64,000 bases of DNA from Eubacteriales bacterium. Its GTDB lineage: Bacteria > Bacillota > Clostridia > Lachnospirales > Lachnospiraceae. The notes beneath the pieces were generated by a model that saw only the letters and a list, made by a program, of their open reading frames with translations, was not told the origin of the DNA and made no database searches. Shown here piece by piece: positions 31,915-40,767 of the stretch (the first letter of the stretch is position 1; the number at the start of each line of letters is the position of its first letter). Location of the stretch: positions 50,029-114,028 of the forward strand of contig JAUNPU010000012.1 in assembly GCA_030536555.1 (NCBI GenBank), written 5' to 3'. The position numbers and the translations under genes are program-made.

Positions 31915-33290
31915 GATTGTCTGTCACCTCTCTCTTCGTCTCTTGTATTAAAATTCTTACAGCTTTCCTGCCACTTCCCACTCCGATAGCGAAGCATCGC
32001 AAACACTGCGGTGCAAAGCCAAGTACAGCCGACAGTCCACCAGATTCCCCATTGCCCGACAAGCGGAATGCTGGTCAGCGCAAACACGAAGATCAGTTTG
32101 CAGGCAATTTCTATCATTCCATTTGCAACCGAGTAAACCGTATCCCCGGCGCCATTTAAAAAGTAGCGTGTAATCTGGGTAACGCCTAACCATATCATAA
32201 ACGCGCTTGTAATATGGATGCCTGTCACCGCATTTCTGATAATCTCGCCATCCGAAACAAAAATACGCATGATGAGATTTCCAAAGCCCCAGAAGATGAC
32301 AAGCAGCGCAGCGGAATACATGGCGCACAGCTTTAAAGCCGCATGCAGTCCCTGTTTGATGCGCTCCGTATATCCTGCTCCTGCATTCTGTCCCGTATAG
32401 GTAGCGATTGCCGTCCCCAGTGCGGTAAAAGGCTGCTGGATCAGATTTTCCATCTGGTTCGTTGCGGTAAATGCCCCGATCACGCCTGTGCCGAATCCGT
32501 TGATTACCCACTGCAAAATACTGCCTGATAAGAAAACCAGCGAGTATTGAAATCCCATGGGAATGCTTATTGTTAAAATCTGTTTTGCGATTGCCTTATC
32601 AAACCTTGAAGATTTCAGCGCATCTCTGAAGCAGGCAAAGTGCCTGACCGCATACACAGAGCACAGCGTCCCTGCGATTCCCTGCGCCAGCAAGGAAGCC
32701 ACCGCCGTGCCTCCGACTCCGGTATGGAAGACCAGGACAAATACGAAGTCGAATGCTATGTTGCAGACACTGCATACCGTCAGAAACAGGATCGGTGTTT
32801 TGGCATCTCCAAGCGCCCGAAGCGTACTGAACGGTATGTAATACAAAATCACAAATATCAACCCGCCCATCGAGATCAGCATATACGCTGCCGCATCGTC
32901 CATCAACGCAGCCGGTGTGTTCAGCAGGCTCAGAATCGGCTTCGTAAGCAGCATCGCAAGGGCGGAAACCGTAAGCGTGCTGACAACGCTGATGATGGTT
33001 CCGTTCCGGATTGCCAGCGATGTATTCGTTTCATCCTTTGCTCCAAAATATTGTGAGACCACAATCCCGGCGCCAATCGAAATCCCCAGGCAGATGGATG
33101 TAAATATCATAGAAACGGAGCCTGTCGCACCCACCGCCGAAAACGCATTTGCTCCAATCAGATGTCCGACAATGATTCGGTCAACCAGAATAAACGATTG
33201 CTGCAACATCGTTCCCAGCATCAGCGGTACAGCAAAAGATAAAAGCAATCGGGTGGGATTGCCCTGTGTCATATCTGTCTGTTTTCCCAT
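31911..33290 (-). CDS. MATE-family efflux transporter
   Basis: Multidrug/toxic compound exporter of 459 aa with about twelve helices. The N-terminal MATE half has MTQGNPTRLLLSFAVPLMLG and LVDRIIVGHLIGANAFSAVG; the second half starts near FQYSLVFLSGSILQWVINGF. AGAGGA precedes the ATG at 33290. It precedes the esterase in one operon. A TTTCTGTGCAGAAA dyad (33333-33346) upstream may bind a regulator. Confidence 0.93.
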   Translation of the reverse strand: MGKQTDMTQGNPTRLLLSFAVPLMLGTMLQQSFILVDRIIVGHLIGANAFSAVGATGSVSMIFTSICLGISIGAGIVVSQYFGAKDETNTSLAIRNGTIISVVSTLTVSALAMLLTKPILSLLNTPAALMDDAAAYMLISMGGLIFVILYYIPFSTLRALGDAKTPILFLTVCSVCNIAFDFVFVLVFHTGVGGTAVASLLAQGIAGTLCSVYAVRHFACFRDALKSSRFDKAIAKQILTISIPMGFQYSLVFLSGSILQWVINGFGTGVIGAFTATNQMENLIQQPFTALGTAIATYTGQNAGAGYTERIKQGLHAALKLCAMYSAALLVIFWGFGNLIMRIFVSDGEIIRNAVTGIHITSAFMIWLGVTQITRYFLNGAGDTVYSVANGMIEIACKLIFVFALTSIPLVGQWGIWWTVGCTWLCTAVFAMLRYRSGKWQESCKNFNTRDEERGDRQS

Positions 33291-33332
33291 TTTAACATTT
33301 CCTCTCTTCAAATTCCATCCTTATTATAAATA

Positions 33333-33346
33333 TTTCTGTGCAGAAA
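33333..33346 (-). promoter_or_regulatory. Dyad upstream of the MATE gene
   Basis: TTTCTGTGCAGAAA, an inverted repeat, lies just upstream of a minus-strand TATAAT (33323-33328). The nearest TTGACT (33352-33357) is 23 bp away, longer than a normal spacer, so the promoter itself is uncertain. Confidence 0.4.
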
Positions 33347-33381
33347 AAAAGAGTCAAAAATGATTATAACTGTTTTATCCC

Positions 33382-33414
33382 AAAAAAGAGCTGCCATTTT
33401 ACCGGCAACTCTTT
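33382..33414 (-). terminator. Terminator of the CD3324-family gene
   Basis: Minus strand: AAAGAGTTGCC / GGCAGCTCTTT stem with a seven- to eight-base loop and then TTTTTT. It directly follows the stop of the CD3324-family gene and separates it from the MATE operon. Confidence 0.82.
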
Positions 33415-33419
33415 CTGCT

Positions 33420-33674
33420 TCATTTTACTATTTTACGAATGGTATCATAGGAAAGACCAAACTCCCTGCATAGAGCATCCACCCCTACGCCACTCTGATA
33501 CAATTCAATCATCTGTTTATTTCTTTGTTCATAATATTGTCTGGAACCGCTTTTACTTCCCCATGATTTTTTGCGTTCCACAGAGGGAACGTATAACAGC
33601 TGCCCGTTCACATACCGGGACAGCTCCTGGAAAAGCTCTGGCGGAAGCACATCTGCTGCATTCAAATATTTCAT
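33420..33674 (-). CDS. CD3324-family (Mor-like) DNA-binding protein
   Basis: Protein of 84 aa. The N-terminus MKYLNAADVLPPELFQELSR and VNGQLLYVPSVERKKSWG match the CD3324 family; the C-terminal YQSGVGVDALCREFGLSYDT is a helix-turn-helix of the type in Mor activators. It is likely a transcription regulator with an unknown target. It is monocistronic, with a strong promoter (33881-33909), a leader of about 200 nt and its own terminator. Confidence 0.85.
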   Translation of the reverse strand: MKYLNAADVLPPELFQELSRYVNGQLLYVPSVERKKSWGSKSGSRQYYEQRNKQMIELYQSGVGVDALCREFGLSYDTIRKIVK

Positions 33675-33909
33675 GAATCCCTTTCCGTCCTTTACTTAAC
33701 TTGATTAAATAAAGTGCAGAATCAGCAGATTATGCAACTATCATTTATCCCATACAGACCGTTGCATATCTACTATTCTGCATGGGGAATTTCATTATCT
33801 GAACATTTTGATTCCATAAAGTCCACTTTCAACACCCCCTTCGGGAAATTCAGATCAATATAAGTCTTTGAAACAGTGAAAGTATAGCAAATGTACGAGA
33901 CTCTGTCAA
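33675..33909 (-). promoter_or_regulatory. Promoter and long structured leader of the CD3324-family gene
   Basis: Minus strand: -35 TTGACA (33904-33909), 17-bp spacer, -10 TATACT (33881-33886). The transcript would carry about 200 nt before the ATG. The leader holds an 8-bp inverted repeat TATGCAAC (33731-33738) / GTTGCATA (33761-33768), extended by GCAGA (33725-33729) / TCTGC (33777-33781), and a GGGGGTG followed by a short GTG-initiated reading frame (about 17 codons). No riboswitch class was recognised. Nothing else is seen in this gap. Confidence 0.6.
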
Positions 33910-33995
33910 CGAAAAGCCTGCTTCTTTCAACGCCTTTTCCGCCACAGAGCCAGCACTCTTTTCATAAAATCTGTGGACTTATTTCAAAGTATTCA

Positions 33996-34535
33996 TCACA
34001 GCAGGCAGGAAAAATCAATCTCAAAATCATTATATATCCCAGCTTTTACAGACTCAGTAAAATCATATTCATCCAATGTATCGTTTTCAAAGTTATATAC
34101 CGTGATTCGGTTCTTTCCCTGATCCACGATCCAATATTCCCGAACACCTGCCGTTCTGTATTTAAACAGCTTGATCAAATAGTCGCGGTGCTGGGTGCTG
34201 GGTGATACAATCTCTATAATCCAATCCGGCGCGCCCTTACATCCTTTATCATCCACTTTGTCCGGATCGCATATGATAGACAAATCCGGCTCTAAATAAG
34301 TCCTGTCATCGTTATTCAGGTAAACAGCAAACGGTGCCGGGAACACTTCACAGCCGCCGCCCTTATCGCTCACATAGTTCCCGATAGTACGATCTAAAAA
34401 GTGCACGATTCTCTGGTGTCCACTGCTGGGTGTTGACATCATATAAATCTGACCGTCGATCAGCTCCGCCCGTTCTCCATCCGGCAGGTTGTAAATATCC
34501 TCAACTGTGTATCCTCTTTCCTGAACCAGTGCCAT
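33996..34535 (-). CDS. Uma2-family PD-(D/E)XK endonuclease-like protein
   Basis: Protein of 179 aa of the Uma2 (DUF820) family. Restriction-endonuclease-fold residues are visible: ERAELIDGQIY (Glu), YLEPDLSIICD (Pro-Asp), DWIIEIVSPST (Glu-x-Val in place of ExK). The biological role of Uma2 proteins is unknown; many copies occur in cyanobacteria and some in Firmicutes. GGGAGG lies eight bases before the ATG, inside the tail of the ATPase gene, which it overlaps by 76 bp. Confidence 0.88.
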   Translation of the reverse strand: MALVQERGYTVEDIYNLPDGERAELIDGQIYMMSTPSSGHQRIVHFLDRTIGNYVSDKGGGCEVFPAPFAVYLNNDDRTYLEPDLSIICDPDKVDDKGCKGAPDWIIEIVSPSTQHRDYLIKLFKYRTAGVREYWIVDQGKNRITVYNFENDTLDEYDFTESVKAGIYNDFEIDFSCLL

Positions 34536-35701
34536 GTGTTAAGCCTCCCTTTCTTTTTCCATTCGTCCTCTGACAAAAACAGATTGTAAATCCACATTTC
34601 AAAGATTCTGTTAGCAACAGCAACGCTCCCGTCCTTCTCCTTCAAATATCCAAACATGATACCGAGATTAATGGACTCGTTATATAACGTATAGGAAAAG
34701 CTATCGCCCTGGAACAGCATATTTTTCAGCATATCCCGAAGTTCTTTATATTCGTTCAAATATTTGTTCAGACTGTCAAACAAGGTTGACTGCTCTTTTA
34801 ATATGCGCTTTACTGCTTCTGCGACTCCATATTTCGACCACACCGGCTTTCCGCTCTGAAGTCGTTCTTTCTCTGTACCCATTGTGTCAATCGTTTTGCA
34901 CACATTGGAGACAAGAAACGGATATCCCGAAGTATACTCATAAATACACGCTGCAACTGCATCCACATCCATCCCCGTGTGATAATCATGTTCATAATCC
35001 TGCAGCATTCCTGCAATCGCTGCCGGCGAAAAACTCATATCCACATCAAAGGACGCTGCAATATTCCAGGGGCTGTTATACTTGTGCTCTTCTTCTGCGC
35101 GCAATTTCAGCTTGAGATTCTTGATATCATACACTCCGGCAAGAATCACCGACTGAAACGTAGGCTTTGTGTTTCGTGCCAGATAATATGCCCTCAGCTG
35201 TGCAAGGAAGTCAAGAAACACCTGATTGTTTGTCGCACTGTCCACCTCGTCAATCATCAGCACAACCGGCTTATCTGACTTTTCGCACAGGTTACTCAGA
35301 TAAATAAACAGCTTGCGTAAACCTGTTATCATACCGGATTCCTCTGCTCCCCTCAGTTCAGCCAGCATATTGTCCGGCATAGTCGCCTCTGCGAGAAACA
35401 TTTCTGCAAAAGATGACACAAACGTTGCTTCATCCCTGAAATCATAATCACTCATCATCTGGAAATCCAGAGAAATCACCACGTACTCATCTTTCAGACG
35501 TTCCGCAAGAATCCCAAGAGTTGTTGTTTTTCCATACTGTCTTGCACGGTTTATTGCAAAATAATAACCACCGTCTACGAGATTTTTGATTTTCTTCAAT
35601 TTATCATCGATATTTACCATGTAGTGTCTGTCCGGAATACAACAGCCTACTGTATTGAATGTTTTCAATGCAAAAATCCCCTTTCCCAAATACCTTCTCA
35701 T
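34460..35701 (-). CDS. AAA-type ATPase lacking the usual C-terminal nuclease-like domain
   Basis: Protein of 413 aa. The Walker A-like motif is INRARQYGKTTTLG, Walker B VVLMIDEVDSATN, with later blocks TSGYPFLVSNVCKTID and NESINLGIMFGYLKE. Relatives I know keep about 130 further residues with a PD-(D/E)XK-like end; this copy stops after NLFLSEDEW with an unrelated tail (KKKGRLNTWHWF) read out of frame across the Uma2 start. One other frame reaches TAA three bases before the Uma2 ATG. Start 35701 has only a weak ribosome site. A promoter lies just upstream (35722-35750). Confidence 0.8.
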   Translation of the reverse strand: MRRYLGKGIFALKTFNTVGCCIPDRHYMVNIDDKLKKIKNLVDGGYYFAINRARQYGKTTTLGILAERLKDEYVVISLDFQMMSDYDFRDEATFVSSFAEMFLAEATMPDNMLAELRGAEESGMITGLRKLFIYLSNLCEKSDKPVVLMIDEVDSATNNQVFLDFLAQLRAYYLARNTKPTFQSVILAGVYDIKNLKLKLRAEEEHKYNSPWNIAASFDVDMSFSPAAIAGMLQDYEHDYHTGMDVDAVAACIYEYTSGYPFLVSNVCKTIDTMGTEKERLQSGKPVWSKYGVAEAVKRILKEQSTLFDSLNKYLNEYKELRDMLKNMLFQGDSFSYTLYNESINLGIMFGYLKEKDGSVAVANRIFEMWIYNLFLSEDEWKKKGRLNTWHWFRKEDTQLRIFTTCRMENGRS

Positions 35702-35721
35702 GTTCCGTTCAATTTAATGCT

Positions 35722-35750
35722 ATTGTATCATGGTTTCTTTTCTTTCTCAA
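35722..35750 (-). promoter_or_regulatory. Promoter of the ATPase-Uma2 unit
   Basis: Minus strand: -35 TTGAGA (35745-35750), 17-bp spacer, -10 TACAAT (35722-35727), about 20 bp before the ATPase start. Confidence 0.6.
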
Positions 35751-35770
35751 TGCAATGATAAGGGCTTTAT

Positions 35771-36708
35771 TCAAATCTTCTTATAGCTTGTAATTCTCCT
35801 CCAATTCTCCGGAAATCCCATCATATCCAGCAACTGCCCTCTGCTAATACGGCTGCTCTTCCTCAAATATCGGTCAATTACCTTCACAAGCTCATTCTTG
35901 AAAATCAGAAAATCCTCTCTGGACAGTAAATAGCGAAAGGCAATCACAACAGCAAATAAATCCTTTTTCCCCATAATATATTGTGTTCCATTTTGAGAAA
36001 TATTAAGTTTTTTATGCAATACCGTATTGGGAATTTCCGAATAGGTTTTATGAGAGAACAGACGTTCGTTGTGTGCACACACATTTCGAAACAGTACCAG
36101 CACCTTTAGATATTGCTCCAGATCACGTTCATTTACATGTTTGAAATTGCGACTGATCTTGCTTCTTGTCTTTGATGGTAAAACGTGTACATTTTTGAAA
36201 GTTGTCCAAAGGTCATGGCATTCACCAATACCCACAATGGTACATTGTGATAAATACGACGCTGATGCTTCAGATATTCATAGTCCGAATTTGTATATGC
36301 AAGTTGATTTAATATCTGAATCAACTTGTCAATTCCCTTTTGATACTTTTTTGAATAATTATAATTCATCTTAGACAAGTATTCATTCTGTTTTTGACCA
36401 TGTTGTTCACAAAATGCATAAGAAATCAAACTACGCATTTTCTTCTCAATCTGGCAAAGATATCGAAAGAACAGCTCTCGAAGCTGATTATCAAATTGAT
36501 ATAATGAATAAATGTCTTCAAACATAGTATTTGGCAAATATGTTCTTGTCATAGGATTACGAAAAGGGTCTTTATAACCTCCAATCAAAGCAAAATAGCC
36601 TATGTCTCGTAACTTATCTTCTGCTGATAGTGTATCATTTATTATCAAATGTTTTTCTTCAATCAGTTTCTGGATTTGCTGCTGATAAGTAAGAAACGGC
36701 TTTGTCAA
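35771..36708 (-). pseudogene. Abi_2/AbiD-F family abortive-infection gene, frameshifted
   Basis: Two overlapping frames together make one Abi_2 protein. Frame 1 (36133-36708) starts at TTG with GGAGG eight bases upstream and reads MTKPFLTYQQQIQKLIEE... to VPLWVLVNAMTFGQLSKMY. Frame 2 (35771-36235) continues ISRNFKHVNERDLEQYLKVL and LFRNVCAHNERLFSHKT, the second family signature. The join needs a one-base shift near 36150-36180. Proteins of this family cause abortive infection in phage-exposed lactococci. It is probably inactive unless the shift is a sequencing error or is bypassed. Confidence 0.82.
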
Positions 36709-36752
36709 TCAAATCACCTCCGCCGCTATAATTCGGAAAATTGAATTTTTTG

Positions 36753-36777
36753 AAAAAGGAGGGCCCTCAGGTCCTCC
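36753..36777 (-). terminator. Terminator after the methyltransferase gene
   Basis: Minus strand: GGAGGACC, loop TGAG, GGCCCTCC (36758-36777), then TTTTT (36753-36757). It ends the transcript from the methyltransferase before the Abi locus. Confidence 0.85.
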
Positions 36778-36866
36778 CCCGGTCTCAGTCCTCTCGAGTA
36801 TCTGAAACCTAATCGCTGACTGTAGTCTATACCGAAATCTGATTTTTGTCAAGGTCAAATTCATCC

Positions 36867-38096
36867 CTATTTCAACAGCTGATACAACGTCGGCTCCACC
36901 TGCAAAAACTCAAGAATCTCCTGAATCTCCTTCAGATTCTCCTTCTTCTTCCCTTCCAGCACCGCACGGATCAGAATATTCTTCGGCGTGTGTTCCATGT
37001 CGATGAATTCCAGAATCTGGGTCCGGTATCCCTCATGCTCCAGCAGCTCTGCCCGCAGCGCATCCGTGTAGAGCGCAGCCATCCGCTCTTTGATCAGCCC
37101 GTACTGGAATACCGGCTTCATCAGGTCATTTTTCATCTGTTTGTTCAGCTCATGCTGGCAGCAGGGCACGGACAGGATCACCTTCGCACCCCAGCGGACT
37201 GCCTTTGCCAGCGCATAGTCCGTGGCAGTATCGCAGGCATGCAGCGTCACCACCATATCTACATGATCAACGCCCTCGTAGGAAGCGATATCGCCGTGGT
37301 AGAACTGCAGCTTGTCATAATGATAGCGCTCCGCCAGCTGATTGCAGTGATTGATCACGTCCTGCTTTAAGTCCAGGCCGATGACCCGAATCGGATAGCC
37401 CTTCAGCTCATGCAGATAGTAGTACATGGCAAAGGTCAGGTAGGACTTGCCGCAGCCAAAGTCAATGATCGTGGTCTCCTGCTCCTTGTTGAGTCTGGGC
37501 AGAATGTCCTCGATAAATTCCAGAAAACGATTGATCTGGCGGAACTTGTCATAGCGGGGCCGGACGATCTTTCCCTCTGCCGTCTGCACCCCAAGGTCCA
37601 CCAGAAACGGCACCGGGATGCCTTCCTGCAGCACATAACGCTTCTGACGGTTGTGAGAAAGTGCCAGAAGCGCATCTGGAGCAATCTTCGCCTGCGCCCC
37701 GGCTCCACCTGCGACACCGACTGAGCGCTTTCCGGTCGCCTCCCCGGCACCGCCGGCAGCCCCGGCGCTGACCGTCCGCTTCATCTTCACCGTCATAGCC
37801 CCCTTCCTGCTGACCAGCACCATACCGCTTCCCAGTCCGGACATCAGCTCCGCCTGCTTAAAGCTGCCGCTTAACAGCTCCGCCACATATGTCTTCGCCT
37901 CTTCCGCCGTCAGGTTCTTGTGAAATGCCTGCCTGCCGACGAATTCCTCCGCCTGATACGCCACACTTCCCCGCAGCAGCACCGGGCGGATTTTCACCTT
38001 CAGCATCTGGTCCGGATTCACCGGATTGCTGAGCACCATCTGTTTTAACTGCTCATTTAAAAAATAATCGAGCATTTCCTGTAATTTTTCATTCAT
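36867..38096 (-). CDS. SAM-dependent methyltransferase, METTL25/RRNAD1-like
   Basis: Protein of about 409 aa. The SAM-binding motif is TTIIDFGCGKSYLTFAMYYY, then VIGLDLK and VVTLHACDTATDYALA, with VPCCQHELN as the fourth block; these match the Methyltransf_32 type. An N-terminal domain of about 180 residues precedes it. It is interrupted near residues 115-150 by a Gly/Ala-rich stretch (GAAGGAGEATG, VGVAGGAGA). The target, RNA or protein, is unknown. The start at 38096 follows GGGAG at nine bases; 38126 is an extension. Confidence 0.83.
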   Translation of the reverse strand: MNEKLQEMLDYFLNEQLKQMVLSNPVNPDQMLKVKIRPVLLRGSVAYQAEEFVGRQAFHKNLTAEEAKTYVAELLSGSFKQAELMSGLGSGMVLVSRKGAMTVKMKRTVSAGAAGGAGEATGKRSVGVAGGAGAQAKIAPDALLALSHNRQKRYVLQEGIPVPFLVDLGVQTAEGKIVRPRYDKFRQINRFLEFIEDILPRLNKEQETTIIDFGCGKSYLTFAMYYYLHELKGYPIRVIGLDLKQDVINHCNQLAERYHYDKLQFYHGDIASYEGVDHVDMVVTLHACDTATDYALAKAVRWGAKVILSVPCCQHELNKQMKNDLMKPVFQYGLIKERMAALYTDALRAELLEHEGYRTQILEFIDMEHTPKNILIRAVLEGKKKENLKEIQEILEFLQVEPTLYQLLK

Positions 38097-38175
38097 ATGA
38101 GTCATCTCCCAAATTCGATAACGCAACAGCAGGCCGCCGCGAGAGCACGACAGCCTGCCTTAGTATCCTGATCGA

Positions 38176-39540
38176 TTAGTTCTTAAAGCTGTGAATCGGA
38201 GCCGGAATGCGTCCGCCGCGGGTTACAAATGCCTCGCAGGAATACGGGTTCACCGGCATAACCGGAGCGTAGCCAAGGAGACCGCCGAACTCTACGGTAT
38301 CGCCCACGGTCTTACCGATCACCGGAATCAGACGGACAGCGGTGGTCTTCTGGTTGATCATGCCGATTGCCGCCTCATCCGCGATGATGCCTGCGATGGT
38401 GGTCGCCTTGGTATCGCCCGGAATGGCGATCATATCCAGACCTACGGAGCAGACACAGGTCATGGCCTCCAACTTCTCCAGGGTCAGTGCGCCCAGGGAT
38501 ACGGCGTCGATCATGCCCTGATCCTCGCTGACCGGGATAAATGCGCCGCTTAAGCCGCCTACATAGGAGGAAGCCATCACGCCGCCCTTCTTCACCTGAT
38601 CGTTGAGCATTGCCAGTGCTGCGGTGGTACCCGGTGCGCCGACGCGCTCCAGACCGATCTCTTCCAGAATCTCAGCCACACTGTCGCCAACTGCCGGAGT
38701 CGGAGCCAGAGACAGATCGATGATGCCGAATGGCACGCCCAGACGGCTGGATGCTTCCTGCGCCACCAGCTGACCCACACGGGTGATCTTAAATGCAGTC
38801 TTCTTGATGGTCTCACAGAGGATCTCGAAGTTCTTGCCACGAGCCTTCTCCAGAGCCACCTTCACAACACCGGGACCGCTGACGCCTACGTTGATGATGG
38901 CATCTGCCTCGGTCACGCCGTGAAATGCGCCTGCCATGAACGGATTATCATCCGGTGCGTTGCAGAATACCACCAGCTTTGCACAGCCCAGAGAATCATT
39001 CTCTTTGGTTGCCTCTGCGGTCTCCAGCACGATCTCGCCCATCAGCTTTACGGCATCCATGTTAAGGCCGGTCTTGGTGGAGCCCACATTGATGGAGCTG
39101 CAGACACGCTCTGTGCATGCCAGCGCCTGCGGGATGGAGCGGATCAGGTTCTCCTCTGCCGGAGTCATGCCCTTGCTCACCAGAGCAGAATAACCGCCGA
39201 TAAAGTTGACACCCACAGTCTTGGCTGCCCGGTCCAGAGTCTTTGCGACGGTCACAAAGTCTTCCGGTGTCTTGCAGGCACAGCCGCCCACCAGGGCGAT
39301 CGGGGTCACGGAGATTCGCTTATTGACGATCGGCACACCGAAATCTCTGGAAATCGCCTCGCCGGTCGATACCAGATCCTTCGCGTAACGGGTGATCTTG
39401 TTGTAGATTTTCTCATTCAGCACATCCAGGTCGCTGTCGCAGCAGTCCAACAGGCTGATTCCCATGGTAATGGTACGAACATCCAGCTTCTCATGCTCGA
39501 TCATATTGTTGGTCTCATTTACTTCAAACATATTTAACAT
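38176..39540 (-). CDS. DUF711/UPF0210 family protein (PFL-like)
   Basis: Protein of 454 aa in the UPF0210 family, distantly related to glycyl-radical enzymes of the PFL class but without the glycyl-radical motif as far as I can see. Runs typical of the family: [38 protein letters not shown], and [21 protein letters not shown]. It nearly always follows a small ACT-domain gene, as here, which suggests amino acid-dependent control. The reaction is unknown. The start at 39540 is chosen from AGGTGG upstream. Confidence 0.9.
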   Translation of the reverse strand: MLNMFEVNETNNMIEHEKLDVRTITMGISLLDCCDSDLDVLNEKIYNKITRYAKDLVSTGEAISRDFGVPIVNKRISVTPIALVGGCACKTPEDFVTVAKTLDRAAKTVGVNFIGGYSALVSKGMTPAEENLIRSIPQALACTERVCSSINVGSTKTGLNMDAVKLMGEIVLETAEATKENDSLGCAKLVVFCNAPDDNPFMAGAFHGVTEADAIINVGVSGPGVVKVALEKARGKNFEILCETIKKTAFKITRVGQLVAQEASSRLGVPFGIIDLSLAPTPAVGDSVAEILEEIGLERVGAPGTTAALAMLNDQVKKGGVMASSYVGGLSGAFIPVSEDQGMIDAVSLGALTLEKLEAMTCVCSVGLDMIAIPGDTKATTIAGIIADEAAIGMINQKTTAVRLIPVIGKTVGDTVEFGGLLGYAPVMPVNPYSCEAFVTRGGRIPAPIHSFKN

Positions 39541-39589
39541 AACTGTATCCACCTTTTCAGAAGTATTGTAGGTTCCTGTCAGACTCGCA

Positions 39590-39862
39590 TCAGATGCGGT
39601 GCATCTTGGTAAAGATCTCCTCACGCTGGCAGCGGATCTTCACGCCGATTTCCTCGCCCAGCCTGTCCAGATCATCCACGATCTCCTCAAAGGATCCATT
39701 TGCTTGATCCATGTCCGCAATCATCATCATGTTGAAGAATTCCTGTACGATGGTCTGGGAAATATCCAGAATGTTGACATGCTTCTCTGCCAGGTATGTG
39801 CATACCTTTGCGATGATTCCTACTGTGTCTTTTCCTACTACTGTGATAATAATCTTGCTCAT
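39590..39862 (-). CDS. ACT-domain protein (UPF0237)
   Basis: Protein of 90 aa, a single ACT ligand-binding domain: [26 protein letters not shown] and [21 protein letters not shown]. It pairs with the DUF711 gene 50 bp downstream, the usual arrangement in Firmicutes. It probably binds an amino acid and controls its partner; no direct evidence here. Confidence 0.92.
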   Translation of the reverse strand: MSKIIITVVGKDTVGIIAKVCTYLAEKHVNILDISQTIVQEFFNMMMIADMDQANGSFEEIVDDLDRLGEEIGVKIRCQREEIFTKMHRI

Positions 39863-39954
39863 GATGTTATCCGCCTTTCTTTTCTGTGGTATTCCGGGCT
39901 TTCCGCCGGTTACGCGTGCTTCCGGTTGCTCTGCTTCTGTGGTATTCCACGTTC

Positions 39955-40752
39955 TTACAGATTGACTATCTGTGACATCTCGTCACGGCTGGCCACCTCG
40001 ATGGGAAAGTCCGAGGACCGGTAGGGGCAGTCGCCCTGGTCGATCTCCAGCTTCACCGTCTCGTAGGCAAGCTTCTCGTAGTTATTTTCCTTGCTGAGAT
40101 GTCCCAGCAGGATCTGTTTCATATTGTCATGCAGGATGTAGCTTAACAGCCTGCCGGCATTCTCGTTGGACAGATGCCCGTGATCTCCCAGAATCCGGCG
40201 CTTCAGATAGTAGGGATAGGGTCCTGTCTGCAGCATATTGACATCGTGGTTGGACTCCAGCAGCAGGGCGTCCAGTCCCTGCAGATGATTGATCACATAC
40301 TGGTCAAAATGTCCCATATCCGTGGCAACCGCCACGCTCTTTCGCTCATGCTTCACCCGGTATGCCACCGGATTCGCCGCATCGTGGTCGATGGAAAATG
40401 GCTGCAGCTTAAGATCTCCGATGGTAAAATTCACATCCGGGCTGATGGGTCGAAGCAGCTCCTTCGGATACTCGCCCAGACTCTTCATACCGCTGATCTC
40501 CTCCAGGGTCTCCCTGGTGGCATAAATGGGCACGCCATGCTTGCGGGCAAGGACACCCAGTCCCTTGATATGGTCGGAGTGCTCATGGGTGATCACCACC
40601 CCCTGCAGCTCGCTTCCCTTCAGACCGATCTCATTGAGCCCCTGCTCAATCCGCTTGTTGCTGATTCCGGCATCCACCAGAATGTGGGTGTTCTCCGACC
40701 CCACATAGATACAGTTTCCACTGCTTCCGCTGGCAATACTAACTAATCTCAT
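39955..40752 (-). CDS. yycJ: MBL-fold metallohydrolase, YycJ/WalJ-like
   Basis: Protein of 265 aa. Metal-binding motif THEHSDHIKG, then FSIDHDAANPVAY, VATDMGHFD, LLESNHDVNML and LLGHLSKENN: the metallo-beta-lactamase/exonuclease fold of YycJ, linked in other Firmicutes to DNA replication or cell-wall coordination. The usual walRK partners are not nearby. It lies 15 bp after coaE on the same strand. Confidence 0.9.
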   Translation of the reverse strand: MRLVSIASGSSGNCIYVGSENTHILVDAGISNKRIEQGLNEIGLKGSELQGVVITHEHSDHIKGLGVLARKHGVPIYATRETLEEISGMKSLGEYPKELLRPISPDVNFTIGDLKLQPFSIDHDAANPVAYRVKHERKSVAVATDMGHFDQYVINHLQGLDALLLESNHDVNMLQTGPYPYYLKRRILGDHGHLSNENAGRLLSYILHDNMKQILLGHLSKENNYEKLAYETVKLEIDQGDCPYRSSDFPIEVASRDEMSQIVNL

Positions 40753-40767
40753 GGTAAAAATTTCCCT

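Noticed and set aside
33891..34205. Plus-strand open frame of 104 codons
   Set aside because: It is antisense to the Uma2 gene and its promoter region, with no ribosome binding site.
36150..36180. Programmed ribosomal frameshift in the Abi_2 gene
   Set aside because: No clear slippery heptamer or downstream structure at the join; a simple indel is more likely.
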